NCBI RefSeq assembly: GCF_001665395.1
Contig: NZ_LZSG01000001.1
Span: 62,001 to 126,000, forward strand
DNA from: Mycobacterium sp. 1164966.3
Lineage (GTDB): Bacteria; Actinomycetota; Actinomycetes; Mycobacteriales; Mycobacteriaceae
Direction of reading: 5' to 3'
DNA: 64,000 nucleotides
A program made the translations under genes and the position numbers. The number at the start of each line of letters is the position of its first letter. Position 1 is the stretch's first letter. Shown one piece after another: positions 50,313-58,031 of this stretch. The notes beneath the pieces were generated by a model. It was not told the origin of the DNA and ran no database searches. It saw nothing but the letters and a program-made list of their open reading frames with translations.

Positions 50313-52250
50313 GTGACGACCGCACCTTATGGGTCTTGGCCTACGCGATTCACTTCTGCGTCGGTCGTCGCGGGCGCCGTCCGACTGGGAGAGCTGATCC
50401 TCGACGGGTCCGACGTCTTGTGGTCGGAGGGGCGGCCGGCCGAGGGTGGTTGCACCCAACTGGTACGCCGTAGCTCCGACGGCAGCTGTACCGATCTGCT
50501 TCCCGCCGGCTACAACGCGCGCACGGCCGTCCACGAGTACGGCGGGGGCGCGTGGTGGGCCCACGCGGGCGTCGTGTGGTTCGCCAACTGGGCGGATCAA
50601 CGGCTCTATCGGCTCGCATCCTGCGCCGAGCCGGTGCCGCTCACCCCCGAACCTCCGATGCCGCGGGCCGACCGGTTCGCCGACGGTGACCTCGTCCCGG
50701 ACGGCGGTTCGTTCGTCTGCGTGCGCGAACGCCACCGCGGGCCGTCGGCAGCCGAGGTCGACAACGAGATCGTCCGGCTCGACGCAAATGCCCCGTCCGA
50801 ACCCGAGGTGCTGGTCACCGGCTCTGACTTCGTCGCGGCGCCGCGCCTGTCGCCGGACGGCACCGCGTTGGCGTGGCTGCGCTGGAACCACCCGTCGATG
50901 CCGTGGGATTCGACCGAGCTCGTCATCCGCGACCTCGCGACGGGCAGGGAGCGGGTGATCGCGGGCGGCCCGGACGAGTCGGTGCTGGAACCCCGCTGGG
51001 GCGTCGACAACACACTGTGGTTTGTGTCCGACCGCAGCAACTGGTGGAACTTGTATCGCTACACGCCGGGCACCGATGTCGAGGCCGTCGTGCGCATCGA
51101 CGCCGAAATCGGCGTCCCACCATGGCAGTTCGGCTCGGCGCGCTATGCGATGCTCACTGACGGCTCGGTGGTGTTCGCGCGGACCCGCCAGGGCTACGAC
51201 GGCCTCGCCCGCCGCCCGCCCGACGGCACCATAACGGACCTGGACACACCGTTCTCGCGGTTCACGACGCTGCGCGTGGCCGCCGATGACACGCTGCTCG
51301 TCGTCGCGGGGTCGCCGACCGAGGAGCCCGGCGTGCACCGCCTCCGCCCCGACGGCAGCCTCGTCGAGACGCTGCGGGCCCCACGCGAGCTTGGCGTCGA
51401 CGCCCGCGGGATCTCGGTGCCCGAGCACATCACCTTCCCGGGCGAAGGCGGCCGCACAGCGCATGCGCTTTTCTACCCGCCCGCGCATGCCGAGCTCACG
51501 GGACCGGACGGCGAGTTGCCGCCGCTGATCGTGGAGATCCACGGTGGCCCGACGGGCGCGGCGTCGCCGGTGTTCTCCACCGCCGTGCAGTACTGGACGA
51601 GCCGGGGGTTCGCCGTCGTCGACGTCAACTACGGCGGCTCCACGGGTTACGGCCGCGTCTACCGAAAGGAACTCGCCGGAAACTGGGGGATCGTCGACGT
51701 CGCCGACTGCCTCGCCGCCGCTCGGCACCTCGCCCGCACGGGACGCGTCGACGCCAAACGGCTCACCATCCGTGGCGGCTCGGCGGGCGGATTCACCACC
51801 CTGGCGGCTTTGGCCCGCGATGACACGCCGTTCGCGGCAGGAGCCGACCACTTCGGCGTCGCGGATCTCGAAGCGCTGGCCCGGGACACCCACAAGTTTG
51901 AAAGCCGCTACCTCGACGGGCTCGTCGGACCCTTACCGGCAGCCCGCGACCGCTACCTCGAGCGGTCACCGATCCACCATGTCGACCGGCTCACCCGCCC
52001 GCTGATCGTGTTGCAGGGCAGCGAGGACGCGATCGTTCCCCCTGCACAGAGCGAAACCATTGTCGACGCGCTGCGCCAACGGCGGGTCCCCGTCGCCTAC
52101 CTGCTCTTCGAGGGCGAACAACACGGCTTCCGGCGCGCGGAGAACATCCGCAGAGCGCTTGACGCCGAGCTTTCCTTCTATGCGCAAATGCTGGGATTCA
52201 CCTTGCCTGATGGCGAAGGCATCGAGCCGGTGCCGATCGAAAACCTGTGA
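50313..52250 (+). CDS. S9 family (prolyl oligopeptidase) peptidase
   Basis: 645 residues from GTG 50313, with TAGCGT eight bases upstream indicating a leaderless transcript. N-terminal beta-propeller (about 1-380, with repeats such as GGTVWFVSDRSNWWNLYRY-type blades), then an alpha/beta hydrolase domain. Active-site Ser in IRGGSAGGFTTL, Asp in LQGSEDAIVPPAQ, His in GEQHGFRRAEN. Acylaminoacyl-peptidase-like cytoplasmic enzyme. Not the ptrB type known at the M. tuberculosis phoP locus. Confidence 0.92.
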   Translation: MTTAPYGSWPTRFTSASVVAGAVRLGELILDGSDVLWSEGRPAEGGCTQLVRRSSDGSCTDLLPAGYNARTAVHEYGGGAWWAHAGVVWFANWADQRLYRLASCAEPVPLTPEPPMPRADRFADGDLVPDGGSFVCVRERHRGPSAAEVDNEIVRLDANAPSEPEVLVTGSDFVAAPRLSPDGTALAWLRWNHPSMPWDSTELVIRDLATGRERVIAGGPDESVLEPRWGVDNTLWFVSDRSNWWNLYRYTPGTDVEAVVRIDAEIGVPPWQFGSARYAMLTDGSVVFARTRQGYDGLARRPPDGTITDLDTPFSRFTTLRVAADDTLLVVAGSPTEEPGVHRLRPDGSLVETLRAPRELGVDARGISVPEHITFPGEGGRTAHALFYPPAHAELTGPDGELPPLIVEIHGGPTGAASPVFSTAVQYWTSRGFAVVDVNYGGSTGYGRVYRKELAGNWGIVDVADCLAAARHLARTGRVDAKRLTIRGGSAGGFTTLAALARDDTPFAAGADHFGVADLEALARDTHKFESRYLDGLVGPLPAARDRYLERSPIHHVDRLTRPLIVLQGSEDAIVPPAQSETIVDALRQRRVPVAYLLFEGEQHGFRRAENIRRALDAELSFYAQMLGFTLPDGEGIEPVPIENL

Positions 52251-52600
52251 GACATCACAGGTACAGCCGGCCCTCGCCCTTTTCGTCGGTGACGGAAACA
52301 CCTTGACGAGGTTGCGATAGAAAGCCCGCAATTCGGGAGTAGTTACTGCAGGGTCGTCGTACGAATGCGGTTCCGACCACTCGGCTGCGACGACGGTCGA
52401 ATTGGCCCAACCACACGCCCGGACGCGCCTGCTTCAACTACCAGCTTGACGATTTCAAGATCATTTCGTGCTGTGCAGCAACATAAGCGGTGTTGCATGG
52501 TAAAGGTTTCGTGCGCGGCGATTTCAGCGCCGGCTGCCATCAACGCCTTGACTTCGTCGAGATCGCCATCAAGGGCGGCGAAGGGGCGCGGCGACCGTGG
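52251..52600 (-). pseudogene. Ankyrin-repeat gene remnant
   Basis: On the minus strand, right after the P450 stop, one frame reads RPFAALDGDLDEVKALMAAGAEIAAHETF and ARNDLEIVKLVVEAGAS, two degenerate ankyrin units. The frame is then lost; a second frame reads EWSEPHSYDDPAVTTPELRAFYRNLVKVFP and a third ends VTDEKGEGRLYL before a stop. No complete start or frame remains. A decayed gene with at least two frame changes. Confidence 0.6.
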
Positions 52601-52601
52601 C

Positions 52602-53810
52602 TCATCTGGTGACGACGGGCAGCCGCGCCCACCCGCGCACGCTCGAGGTATGCGCCCGTTCAGCATTGTCGTAGTCGACGTCCCATTCCGGCCAGCGCTT
52701 GAGGACCTCCTCGAAGGCCACCCGAGCTTCCATTCGTGCCAGCGCCGAGCCGAGGCAGAAGTGCAAACCCTGCCCGAAGCTGAGGTGGCTGCCTTGACGG
52801 TGGATGTCGAAGCGGTCGGGATCGGAGAACCGCCGCTGGTCGCGATTGGCAGATCCGTTGAGCAGCAACATGAACGAGCCTTCCGGCACGACGTGGCCGT
52901 AGTGCAGGGCGTCTCGGGCGACGTAGCGGGCCTGTACCGGCGAGGGTGGTTCGTAGCGCAATGTTTCCTCGACCGCACCGGGAATCAGGGACGGGTCGGC
53001 GACGAGTTCGCGTCGCTGATCGGGATGCTCGGACAGCAGTTGCCCCATGAAACCGATTAAGCGGGCGGTGGTCTCGTTGCCGGCGCCGGCAATCATGGCG
53101 GTGTAGGCCAGCACCTCGGTACGCGACAGCGGCCTTCGCGTACCGTCGGGTTCCTCGATCTCGGCCTGCAGCAGATCGGTCATCAGATCATCGGACGGAT
53201 GGTTCGCTCGCCATTCGATGTACTCCGCGAACAGAAGTATGGTGTCCTGGAATAGGTTTGGGTTGACCTCCCCGGGCTTGCGTGCCTTGTCCATTTCGAT
53301 GAAGGCCCCGTTGCGGTCACGGATGTTCGCCTGATCCGCTTCCGGGATGCCCAGCAGATAGCCGATGGTGCGCATCGGCATCATCGCTCCCAGGTCCGCG
53401 ATGAAGTCGAAACCGCCGGCACCGATGAGCGGATCCAGCTCGCGCACACAGAATCCCCGCACCAGAGATTCGACGGCAAGCATGCGCCGCGGCGTGAAGA
53501 CCCGGGACAGCAGCCGGCGGTGCAGATCGTGCAGCGGCGGATCCTCGAACAGCAGAATGCCCGGCGGCACTTCGATGTTGTTGAACAAGATGTCAGCGGT
53601 GGTCCCGCGACCGGATCGGTAGGTTTCCCAGTTCGGCAGCTCGCGCGCCACGTCCTCGTAGCGACTCAGCGCATAGAAGTTGAATTTCTCGTTGTAATAC
53701 AGCGGCGCTTCTTCGCGCATCCGCTTCCACACCGGGTACGGGTTGTCGTCGATGTCGAAATCGAAAGGGTCGTAATACAATTCGATCGCACTGGTCTCGG
53801 TCAATCTCAC
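52602..53810 (-). CDS. Cytochrome P450
   Basis: 402 residues from GTG 53810 (GAGGGG upstream), seven bases after the TetR stop. I-helix AGAGNETTARL, helix K EETLRY, heme loop SFGQGLHFCLGSALARMEAR with the thiolate Cys, N-terminus YYDPFDFDIDDNPYPVWKRMREEAPLYYNEKFNFYALSR. Strong resemblance to CYP123-type mycobacterial P450s. The operon partner is a TetR, and divergent genes include an AveC-like spirocyclase homologue, so the substrate may be shared with that protein. CYP family not assigned. Confidence 0.93.
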   Translation of the reverse strand: MRLTETSAIELYYDPFDFDIDDNPYPVWKRMREEAPLYYNEKFNFYALSRYEDVARELPNWETYRSGRGTTADILFNNIEVPPGILLFEDPPLHDLHRRLLSRVFTPRRMLAVESLVRGFCVRELDPLIGAGGFDFIADLGAMMPMRTIGYLLGIPEADQANIRDRNGAFIEMDKARKPGEVNPNLFQDTILLFAEYIEWRANHPSDDLMTDLLQAEIEEPDGTRRPLSRTEVLAYTAMIAGAGNETTARLIGFMGQLLSEHPDQRRELVADPSLIPGAVEETLRYEPPSPVQARYVARDALHYGHVVPEGSFMLLLNGSANRDQRRFSDPDRFDIHRQGSHLSFGQGLHFCLGSALARMEARVAFEEVLKRWPEWDVDYDNAERAHTSSVRGWARLPVVTR

Positions 53811-53816
53811 ATCCCC

Positions 53817-54488
53817 TCACTGGTTGCGGTGCAGGAAGCCGTGCAGGGTCGCCTGGACGAGTTCGTCGACGATCGCCTCCCTCGACGGCTGCTCGGGTCC
53901 GAAGAACGTCGAGCGCAGCGCGGCCATGCCGGCGATCATCGCCACCGTCGAGTGGGCCGGCAGGTCCGGTTGCCCCGACTGCAACCCGCGCATCTTCATG
54001 CCTTCGGCGCTGATCTGACCGAGCACCGTGAGTGCACTCCTGATGTCGGCGATGCCGGCGTCGGCCATTTCCTCTTCGCTGAGAGCCTCCGACGCCATGA
54101 GGGTCAGCAGCAGACCCTGATGCTGCACCAGCACGTCGTAGAGCTGCCCGACGAAGTGCCGCGCCAAGTCCTCCTCGCCGGTCTCCTCCGGAATCACCGA
54201 TTGCCACGTTCGCCCGAATTCGTCGACGAAGTCGGTGAAGGGCAAAACGAGGGCCTCTCGGAACAGCGCCGCCTTCGAGCCGAAGTTGCGGAAGAGCAGA
54301 TGCTCGGTGACGCCGGCGGCCTGCGCGATCTCACGCGTCGTGGTGCTGCGGTAGTCCTGGCGGGCGAACAAGTTGCGGGCGGCGTCCAGCAGAAGCCTGC
54401 GCGGCTCGCCACGTGGTCGCCGCATGGCCGGCGCCGACGGCTCGGCCGAGCTCGGCGTCTGCCTTGGTCGCTGGGTCACCGTGTCCAC
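53817..54488 (-). CDS. TetR-family transcriptional regulator
   Basis: 223 residues from GTG 54488. HTH at about residues 27-73 (EPRRLLLDAARNLFARQDYRSTTTREIAQAAGVTEHLLFRNFGSKAALF). First gene of the TetR-P450 operon and divergent from the micro-peptide/AveC-like operon; the 24-bp inverted repeat at 54513-54536 is its likely operator. Confidence 0.92.
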   Translation of the reverse strand: MDTVTQRPRQTPSSAEPSAPAMRRPRGEPRRLLLDAARNLFARQDYRSTTTREIAQAAGVTEHLLFRNFGSKAALFREALVLPFTDFVDEFGRTWQSVIPEETGEEDLARHFVGQLYDVLVQHQGLLLTLMASEALSEEEMADAGIADIRSALTVLGQISAEGMKMRGLQSGQPDLPAHSTVAMIAGMAALRSTFFGPEQPSREAIVDELVQATLHGFLHRNQ

Positions 54489-54512
54489 TCCTCGAACCGC
54501 ACTCGGTCCGCT

Positions 54513-54536
54513 TTAGGATAGTATGCACTATCCTAA
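54513..54536. promoter_or_regulatory. 24-bp inverted repeat, candidate TetR operator
   Basis: TTAGGATAGT (54513-54522) and ACTATCCTAA (54527-54536) are perfect arms around ATGC. Located 24 bases upstream of the TetR start and 30 bases before the micro-peptide GTG. Highly symmetrical and AT-rich in a GC-rich context. Confidence 0.75.
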
Positions 54537-54566
54537 CTGAGAACTCGCATCGAAAGGGCTGCGGAC

Positions 54567-54683
54567 GTGGGCGCTGTGATCATGCTTGGCACGCTGTTCG
54601 GTCTGATCGTCCTGGTGTTCGGCCTGGTTCTGCGCTACGACCCCGAAGCGCGCCGCACCCCGGGCCAGGAGCGCGACGCATGA
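54567..54683 (+). CDS. 38-residue single-pass membrane peptide
   Basis: GTG 54567 to TGA 54683. Sequence begins VGAVIMLGTLFGLIVLVFGL, a complete transmembrane helix, then VLRYDPEARRTPGQERDA, a charged cytoplasmic tail. Its last bases overlap the next start as ATGA, so it is translated with the AveC-like gene. CGAAAGGG lies upstream of the GTG. Small single-helix subunits of this type usually stabilise or regulate a larger membrane protein, here the AveC-like one (inference). Confidence 0.72.
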   Translation: MGAVIMLGTLFGLIVLVFGLVLRYDPEARRTPGQERDA

Positions 54684-55453
54684 CGCCCCTGCTGAAGGCG
54701 GGCGTTGCGTTCGCCTACGTCGGCGGCATCTCGTTCATCGCAATCGGGGTGTATCTGAGCTACCGGCAGCGCCGCCTGCACCCGTTGCTGCTGCTGTGCA
54801 TCTCGGCGGTCTCGTTCTCATGGATCGAGGCGCCCTACGACTGGGCGATGTACGCGCAGTTCCCGCCCGCACTCCCCCGCATGCCGTCGTGGTGGCCGTT
54901 GAACATGACGTGGGGTGGGCTCCCGTCGTCGGTACCGATCGGCTACATCGCCTACTTCGTGTTACCGGCCATCATCGGCGCCAGCTTTGGGCGATGGCTG
55001 AGCGCGAAGTTCCACTGGCGCCGGCCGATCCCCCTGCTCACCGTGGGGCTCGTCGTCGGGTTCTGCTGGGCCCTGTTCTTCAACGCGGTGCTCGGGGCAC
55101 AGCTCGGCATTTTCCACTACGGCTACGTGATTCCCGGCCTGGCGATATTCGAGGGGACCCCGCACCAATATCCCCTCTACGACTCGCTCGCCATGGGTGT
55201 GCAGATGATGGTCTTCACCTATCTGCTGGGCCGGACCGATGCCGAAGGCCGAAATGTCATCGAGATGTGGGCCGACAAGAGATCGAACAGCCGCCTACAG
55301 GCATCAATCCTGTCCATCGTCGCGGTGGTGGTCATCGGAAACGCGCTCTATGGCGCGGTTTTCGCGCCGCACCTGGTGACGAAGCTGGGCGGGTGGGTGA
55401 CCTCCGGCCCCACCACCCAGCACTTCCCGGGCGTGCCGAACCAGCCTCGGTAG
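54680..55453 (+). CDS. Spirocyclase AveC-family-like membrane protein
   Basis: 257 residues from ATG 54680. Six or seven helices: AGVAFAYVGGISFIAIGVYL, PLLLLCISAVSFSWIEAPYDW, GYIAYFVLPAIIGASFGRWL, PLLTVGLVVGFCWALFFNAVLG, MGVQMMVFTYLLG, ILSIVAVVVIGNALYGAV. The WIEAPYDW and PYxxWP-like PALPRMPSWWP loops are typical of the AveC family, which includes the spiroketal-forming enzyme of avermectin synthesis; mycobacterial members have no known role. Coupled to the 38-residue peptide; divergent from a TetR-P450 operon. Confidence 0.78.
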   Translation: MTPLLKAGVAFAYVGGISFIAIGVYLSYRQRRLHPLLLLCISAVSFSWIEAPYDWAMYAQFPPALPRMPSWWPLNMTWGGLPSSVPIGYIAYFVLPAIIGASFGRWLSAKFHWRRPIPLLTVGLVVGFCWALFFNAVLGAQLGIFHYGYVIPGLAIFEGTPHQYPLYDSLAMGVQMMVFTYLLGRTDAEGRNVIEMWADKRSNSRLQASILSIVAVVVIGNALYGAVFAPHLVTKLGGWVTSGPTTQHFPGVPNQPR

Positions 55454-55454
55454 G

Positions 55455-56471
55455 CTACTCGCGCCCGGCCGACACCCAGCTGAGGTCCGCAAAGCGATCA
55501 CCGGCGACTGCCGAGCCCGCCTCGTCAAGCGCGGTCATCTGTTCAGCGGTCAGGCTCACCGCCAGCGAACCGATGTTCTCGTCCACCCGGGTCGCGCGCC
55601 GGGTCCCTGGGATGGGCACGCAGCGCACGCCGAAGGTCTCGCCACGCTGCCGCAGCCAAGCCAACGCGACCTGTGCGGCCGTCGCTCCCTGCTGTTCGCC
55701 GACCGACCTGACCACATCCACGACAGCCAGATTGGCATCCAGGGCGCCTTCGGCGAAGCGCGGCATGGTGCGCCGGAAATCGGTCGGCGACGACAGATCC
55801 GCCGCCGAGCGAACGGTCCCGGTCAGAAAACCCCGTCCCAGCGGCGAGTAGGGCACGAACCCCACACCCAGTTCCGCCGCTGTCGGCACCACCTTGCGTT
55901 CCACGTCGCGGCTCCAGATCGACCACTCGCTTTGCACGGCGGATATCGGGTGCACCGCGACGGCGGCCCGCAATTCGTCGGCGGTCACCTCGGACAGCCC
56001 GAGATGGCGCACCTTGCCTGCTGCCACCAGTTCGCCCATCGCACCGACGGTCTCCTCGATCGGCACCTTCGGGTCGCGGCGGTGCAGGTAGTACAGATCG
56101 ATTACATCGGTGTTCAGCCGACGCAGGCTTCCGTCGATGCACTGCCGGACGTAGGACGCGTCCCCACGCACCGGGGTCCCGCCGGCAGCGCGCTCTCTCG
56201 GGTCGCCCGCGATCCCGAACTTCGTTGCCAGCGTTACCTCGTCACGCCGATCCTGCAGCAGCTTGGCGATGAGCCGTTCGTTCTCACCGCCGCCGTAGAT
56301 GTCGGCGGTATCGATGAAGGTGACGCCGACATCGAGGCAATGGTCAAGGGTCGCAAGGGATTCGGTGTCTTCGACGGCACCGTAGATCGGCGTGAGCGCC
56401 ATCGCGCCGAACCCGATCGCGCTGACGTGCAGCCCGTCACCGAGATCCACGGTGGGAATCGGAACGGTCAT
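55455..56471 (-). CDS. Aldo/keto reductase
   Basis: 338 residues from ATG 56471. AKR fold: VSAIGFGAMALTPIYG, FIDTADIYGGGENERLI with catalytic Asp and Tyr, ATKFG with Lys, YYLHRRDPKVPIEETVGAM with His, and the NADPH site VPIPGTRRATRVDENI. Reduces an aldehyde or ketone with NADPH. Convergent with the AveC-like gene, the two stops being one base apart. The next upstream minus-strand gene ends 18 bases before its start. Confidence 0.92.
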   Translation of the reverse strand: MTVPIPTVDLGDGLHVSAIGFGAMALTPIYGAVEDTESLATLDHCLDVGVTFIDTADIYGGGENERLIAKLLQDRRDEVTLATKFGIAGDPRERAAGGTPVRGDASYVRQCIDGSLRRLNTDVIDLYYLHRRDPKVPIEETVGAMGELVAAGKVRHLGLSEVTADELRAAVAVHPISAVQSEWSIWSRDVERKVVPTAAELGVGFVPYSPLGRGFLTGTVRSAADLSSPTDFRRTMPRFAEGALDANLAVVDVVRSVGEQQGATAAQVALAWLRQRGETFGVRCVPIPGTRRATRVDENIGSLAVSLTAEQMTALDEAGSAVAGDRFADLSWVSAGRE

Positions 56472-56489
56472 GGGTGCGCTCGGTACCCC

Positions 56490-57368
56490 CTAGTACAGGG
56501 GGACCCAGACGCCGAAGAGCCAGTAACCCCAACCCCCGTACTGCCAGTTGAAGACCGGTAGGACGGTGAAGTTGTTGTAGTTGAACGGCGAGAAATAGCG
56601 TCGCCCGTAATCCACGTCGCGTGGCGGCCCGCTCCACGGACGGTTCCAGCCGCCGGGAGGCGGCGGGCCGTCCCACCCGCCCGGAGGCGGGGGGCCTTCC
56701 CAGAAGGATGGCTGACGACCGGGAGCCGGGCCGTCGTTCCAGTACCAGACTCGCTGCGGCGGCGGAGGCGGCGCTCCCTGACCGACGAGGTTGAAGGTGA
56801 TGTTCACCGGGCCACCCACTTGAGCGCTGGCTCTCGTCGTTGCGCGCGGGATGAAGGGCTGATGCGGAGGTTGAGTGCTCGGCGGGTTGAGGACCACCGT
56901 TATGCCCGGAGAAGGTGTCGTCGACGACGAGCCCGCCGGGGTGGTTTGCCCGGTCGACGGCGTCGATGACGGCGTAGTCGACGAACTCGCCGCCGGCGTG
57001 GACGACGGCGTAGAAGACGGCGTGGTCGACGAACTCGCGGCCGGCGTGGACGACGGGGTTGATGCCGGCGTGGACGACGGGGTGGATGCGGGCGTCGACG
57101 ACGGCGTCGCGGCCGGAGTGCTCGACGGTGTCGACGCGGGCGCGCTCGACGGTGTCGAGGCGGGCGCCTTGGACGGCGTCGAGGCCGGTGCCTTGGACGG
57201 CGTCGAGGCTGGACCGGTCGGGCCGGTCGGACCGCTCGGCGGCTTGGTAGGTCCAGGTGGTTGCGTCGGCGTCGGGTCGGAATAGGCGAACCCTGCGTCG
57301 GCCATCACGGCGGAGAAGCCGACACCCACGGCAACCGCCGCTGCGGCGGCGACACGTTTCCTTGACAT
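56490..57368 (-). CDS. Exported protein with TPSSTPAS-type repeats
   Basis: 292 residues from ATG 57368 (GGGGACG upstream). Signal peptide MSRKRVAAAAAVAVGVGFSAVMADAGFA, then about 100 residues of degenerate octapeptides ASTPSKAP / ASTPSSTP / AASSSTTP (bases about 56940-57220), a Pro/Gly linker, a small domain (ARTTRASAQVGGPVNITFNLVGQG), GPPPPGGW repeats, and an aromatic C-terminus (FNWQYGGWGYWLFGVWVPLY). Likely an extracellular or cell-wall glycoprotein-like polypeptide; Thr/Ser/Pro repeats are mannosylation targets. Function unknown. 24 bases after the LpqH-like stop. Confidence 0.8.
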   Translation of the reverse strand: MSRKRVAAAAAVAVGVGFSAVMADAGFAYSDPTPTQPPGPTKPPSGPTGPTGPASTPSKAPASTPSKAPASTPSSAPASTPSSTPAATPSSTPASTPSSTPASTPSSTPAASSSTTPSSTPSSTPAASSSTTPSSTPSTGQTTPAGSSSTTPSPGITVVLNPPSTQPPHQPFIPRATTRASAQVGGPVNITFNLVGQGAPPPPPQRVWYWNDGPAPGRQPSFWEGPPPPGGWDGPPPPGGWNRPWSGPPRDVDYGRRYFSPFNYNNFTVLPVFNWQYGGWGYWLFGVWVPLY

Positions 57369-57392
57369 AGCTCGTCCCCTCTTTCGCCCCCG

Positions 57393-57863
57393 CTACGGGC
57401 AGGTCACGGTCATTTCGAATGGCTTGGACACCGGCTTCGGGTCCTGTGGGTTAGTGATGTCGCTGCCGCTTGCGGTGCCCTTGATCGCGTAGGCCTTGCC
57501 CTTGCGTTCGGCTCCCGCTTTGTCGTTCTGGCCTGGCGCGGCGTCCGAGAAACCGAGCGTGACGCCGTTGATGTTGCCCAGCCCGACGGCATGCACGATC
57601 GGCGGATCCGCGTTGCTGACCACGGCGCCAACGCCGTTCGAAGCATCACCGATGCCGATCTTGATGTTGTCGCCATCCGGCGTGCAGGTCACCTGACCGG
57701 TGATGTTCTGACGCTGACCGTCGACGATGACGGTCGGCCCGGCCGGCGCCGGGGGTGCCGATGAGCTCGAGGCGCCCGTCTCGGACTTCTTGCTCGAACA
57801 GCCGGCGCAACCCGCAACCACGACGGCTGCGGCGGTTATGCCGATGACGATGCCACGCTTCAC
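57393..57863 (-). CDS. lpqH: LpqH-like 19-kDa lipoprotein antigen
   Basis: 156 residues from GTG 57863 (AAGGAG seven bases upstream; GTG 57866 is the alternative). MKRGIVIGITAAAVVVAGCAGCSSKKS holds the lipobox, with two possible lipidated Cys. Mature part: VIVDGQRQNITGQVTCTPDGDNIKIGIGD, NADPPIVHAVGLGNINGVTLGFSDA, and KPFEMTVTCP, closely like M. tuberculosis LpqH. Surface lipoprotein and TLR2 agonist in the family. It may be co-transcribed with the repeat-rich protein behind it. Confidence 0.88.
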   Translation of the reverse strand: MKRGIVIGITAAAVVVAGCAGCSSKKSETGASSSSAPPAPAGPTVIVDGQRQNITGQVTCTPDGDNIKIGIGDASNGVGAVVSNADPPIVHAVGLGNINGVTLGFSDAAPGQNDKAGAERKGKAYAIKGTASGSDITNPQDPKPVSKPFEMTVTCP

Positions 57864-58031
57864 CACTGCTCTCCTTCGTGTCGCTAGGTCTCGTACTCTA
57901 TTTGGTTATCGGTCACAGCAAAAGCTACTTGATGCGCGCCGGCCGACTCTTTCGCGTGGCACAACCCCACAATCGAACGTGGTACTGGCCTATAGTCAGC
58001 GCAATAAAGGCATGCCGCAGGAGGCGAAACA

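Noticed and set aside
57059..57285. Gly/Asp/Val repeat frame on the plus strand
   Set aside because: Opposite strand of the octapeptide-repeat gene; the repeats produce an open antisense frame automatically.
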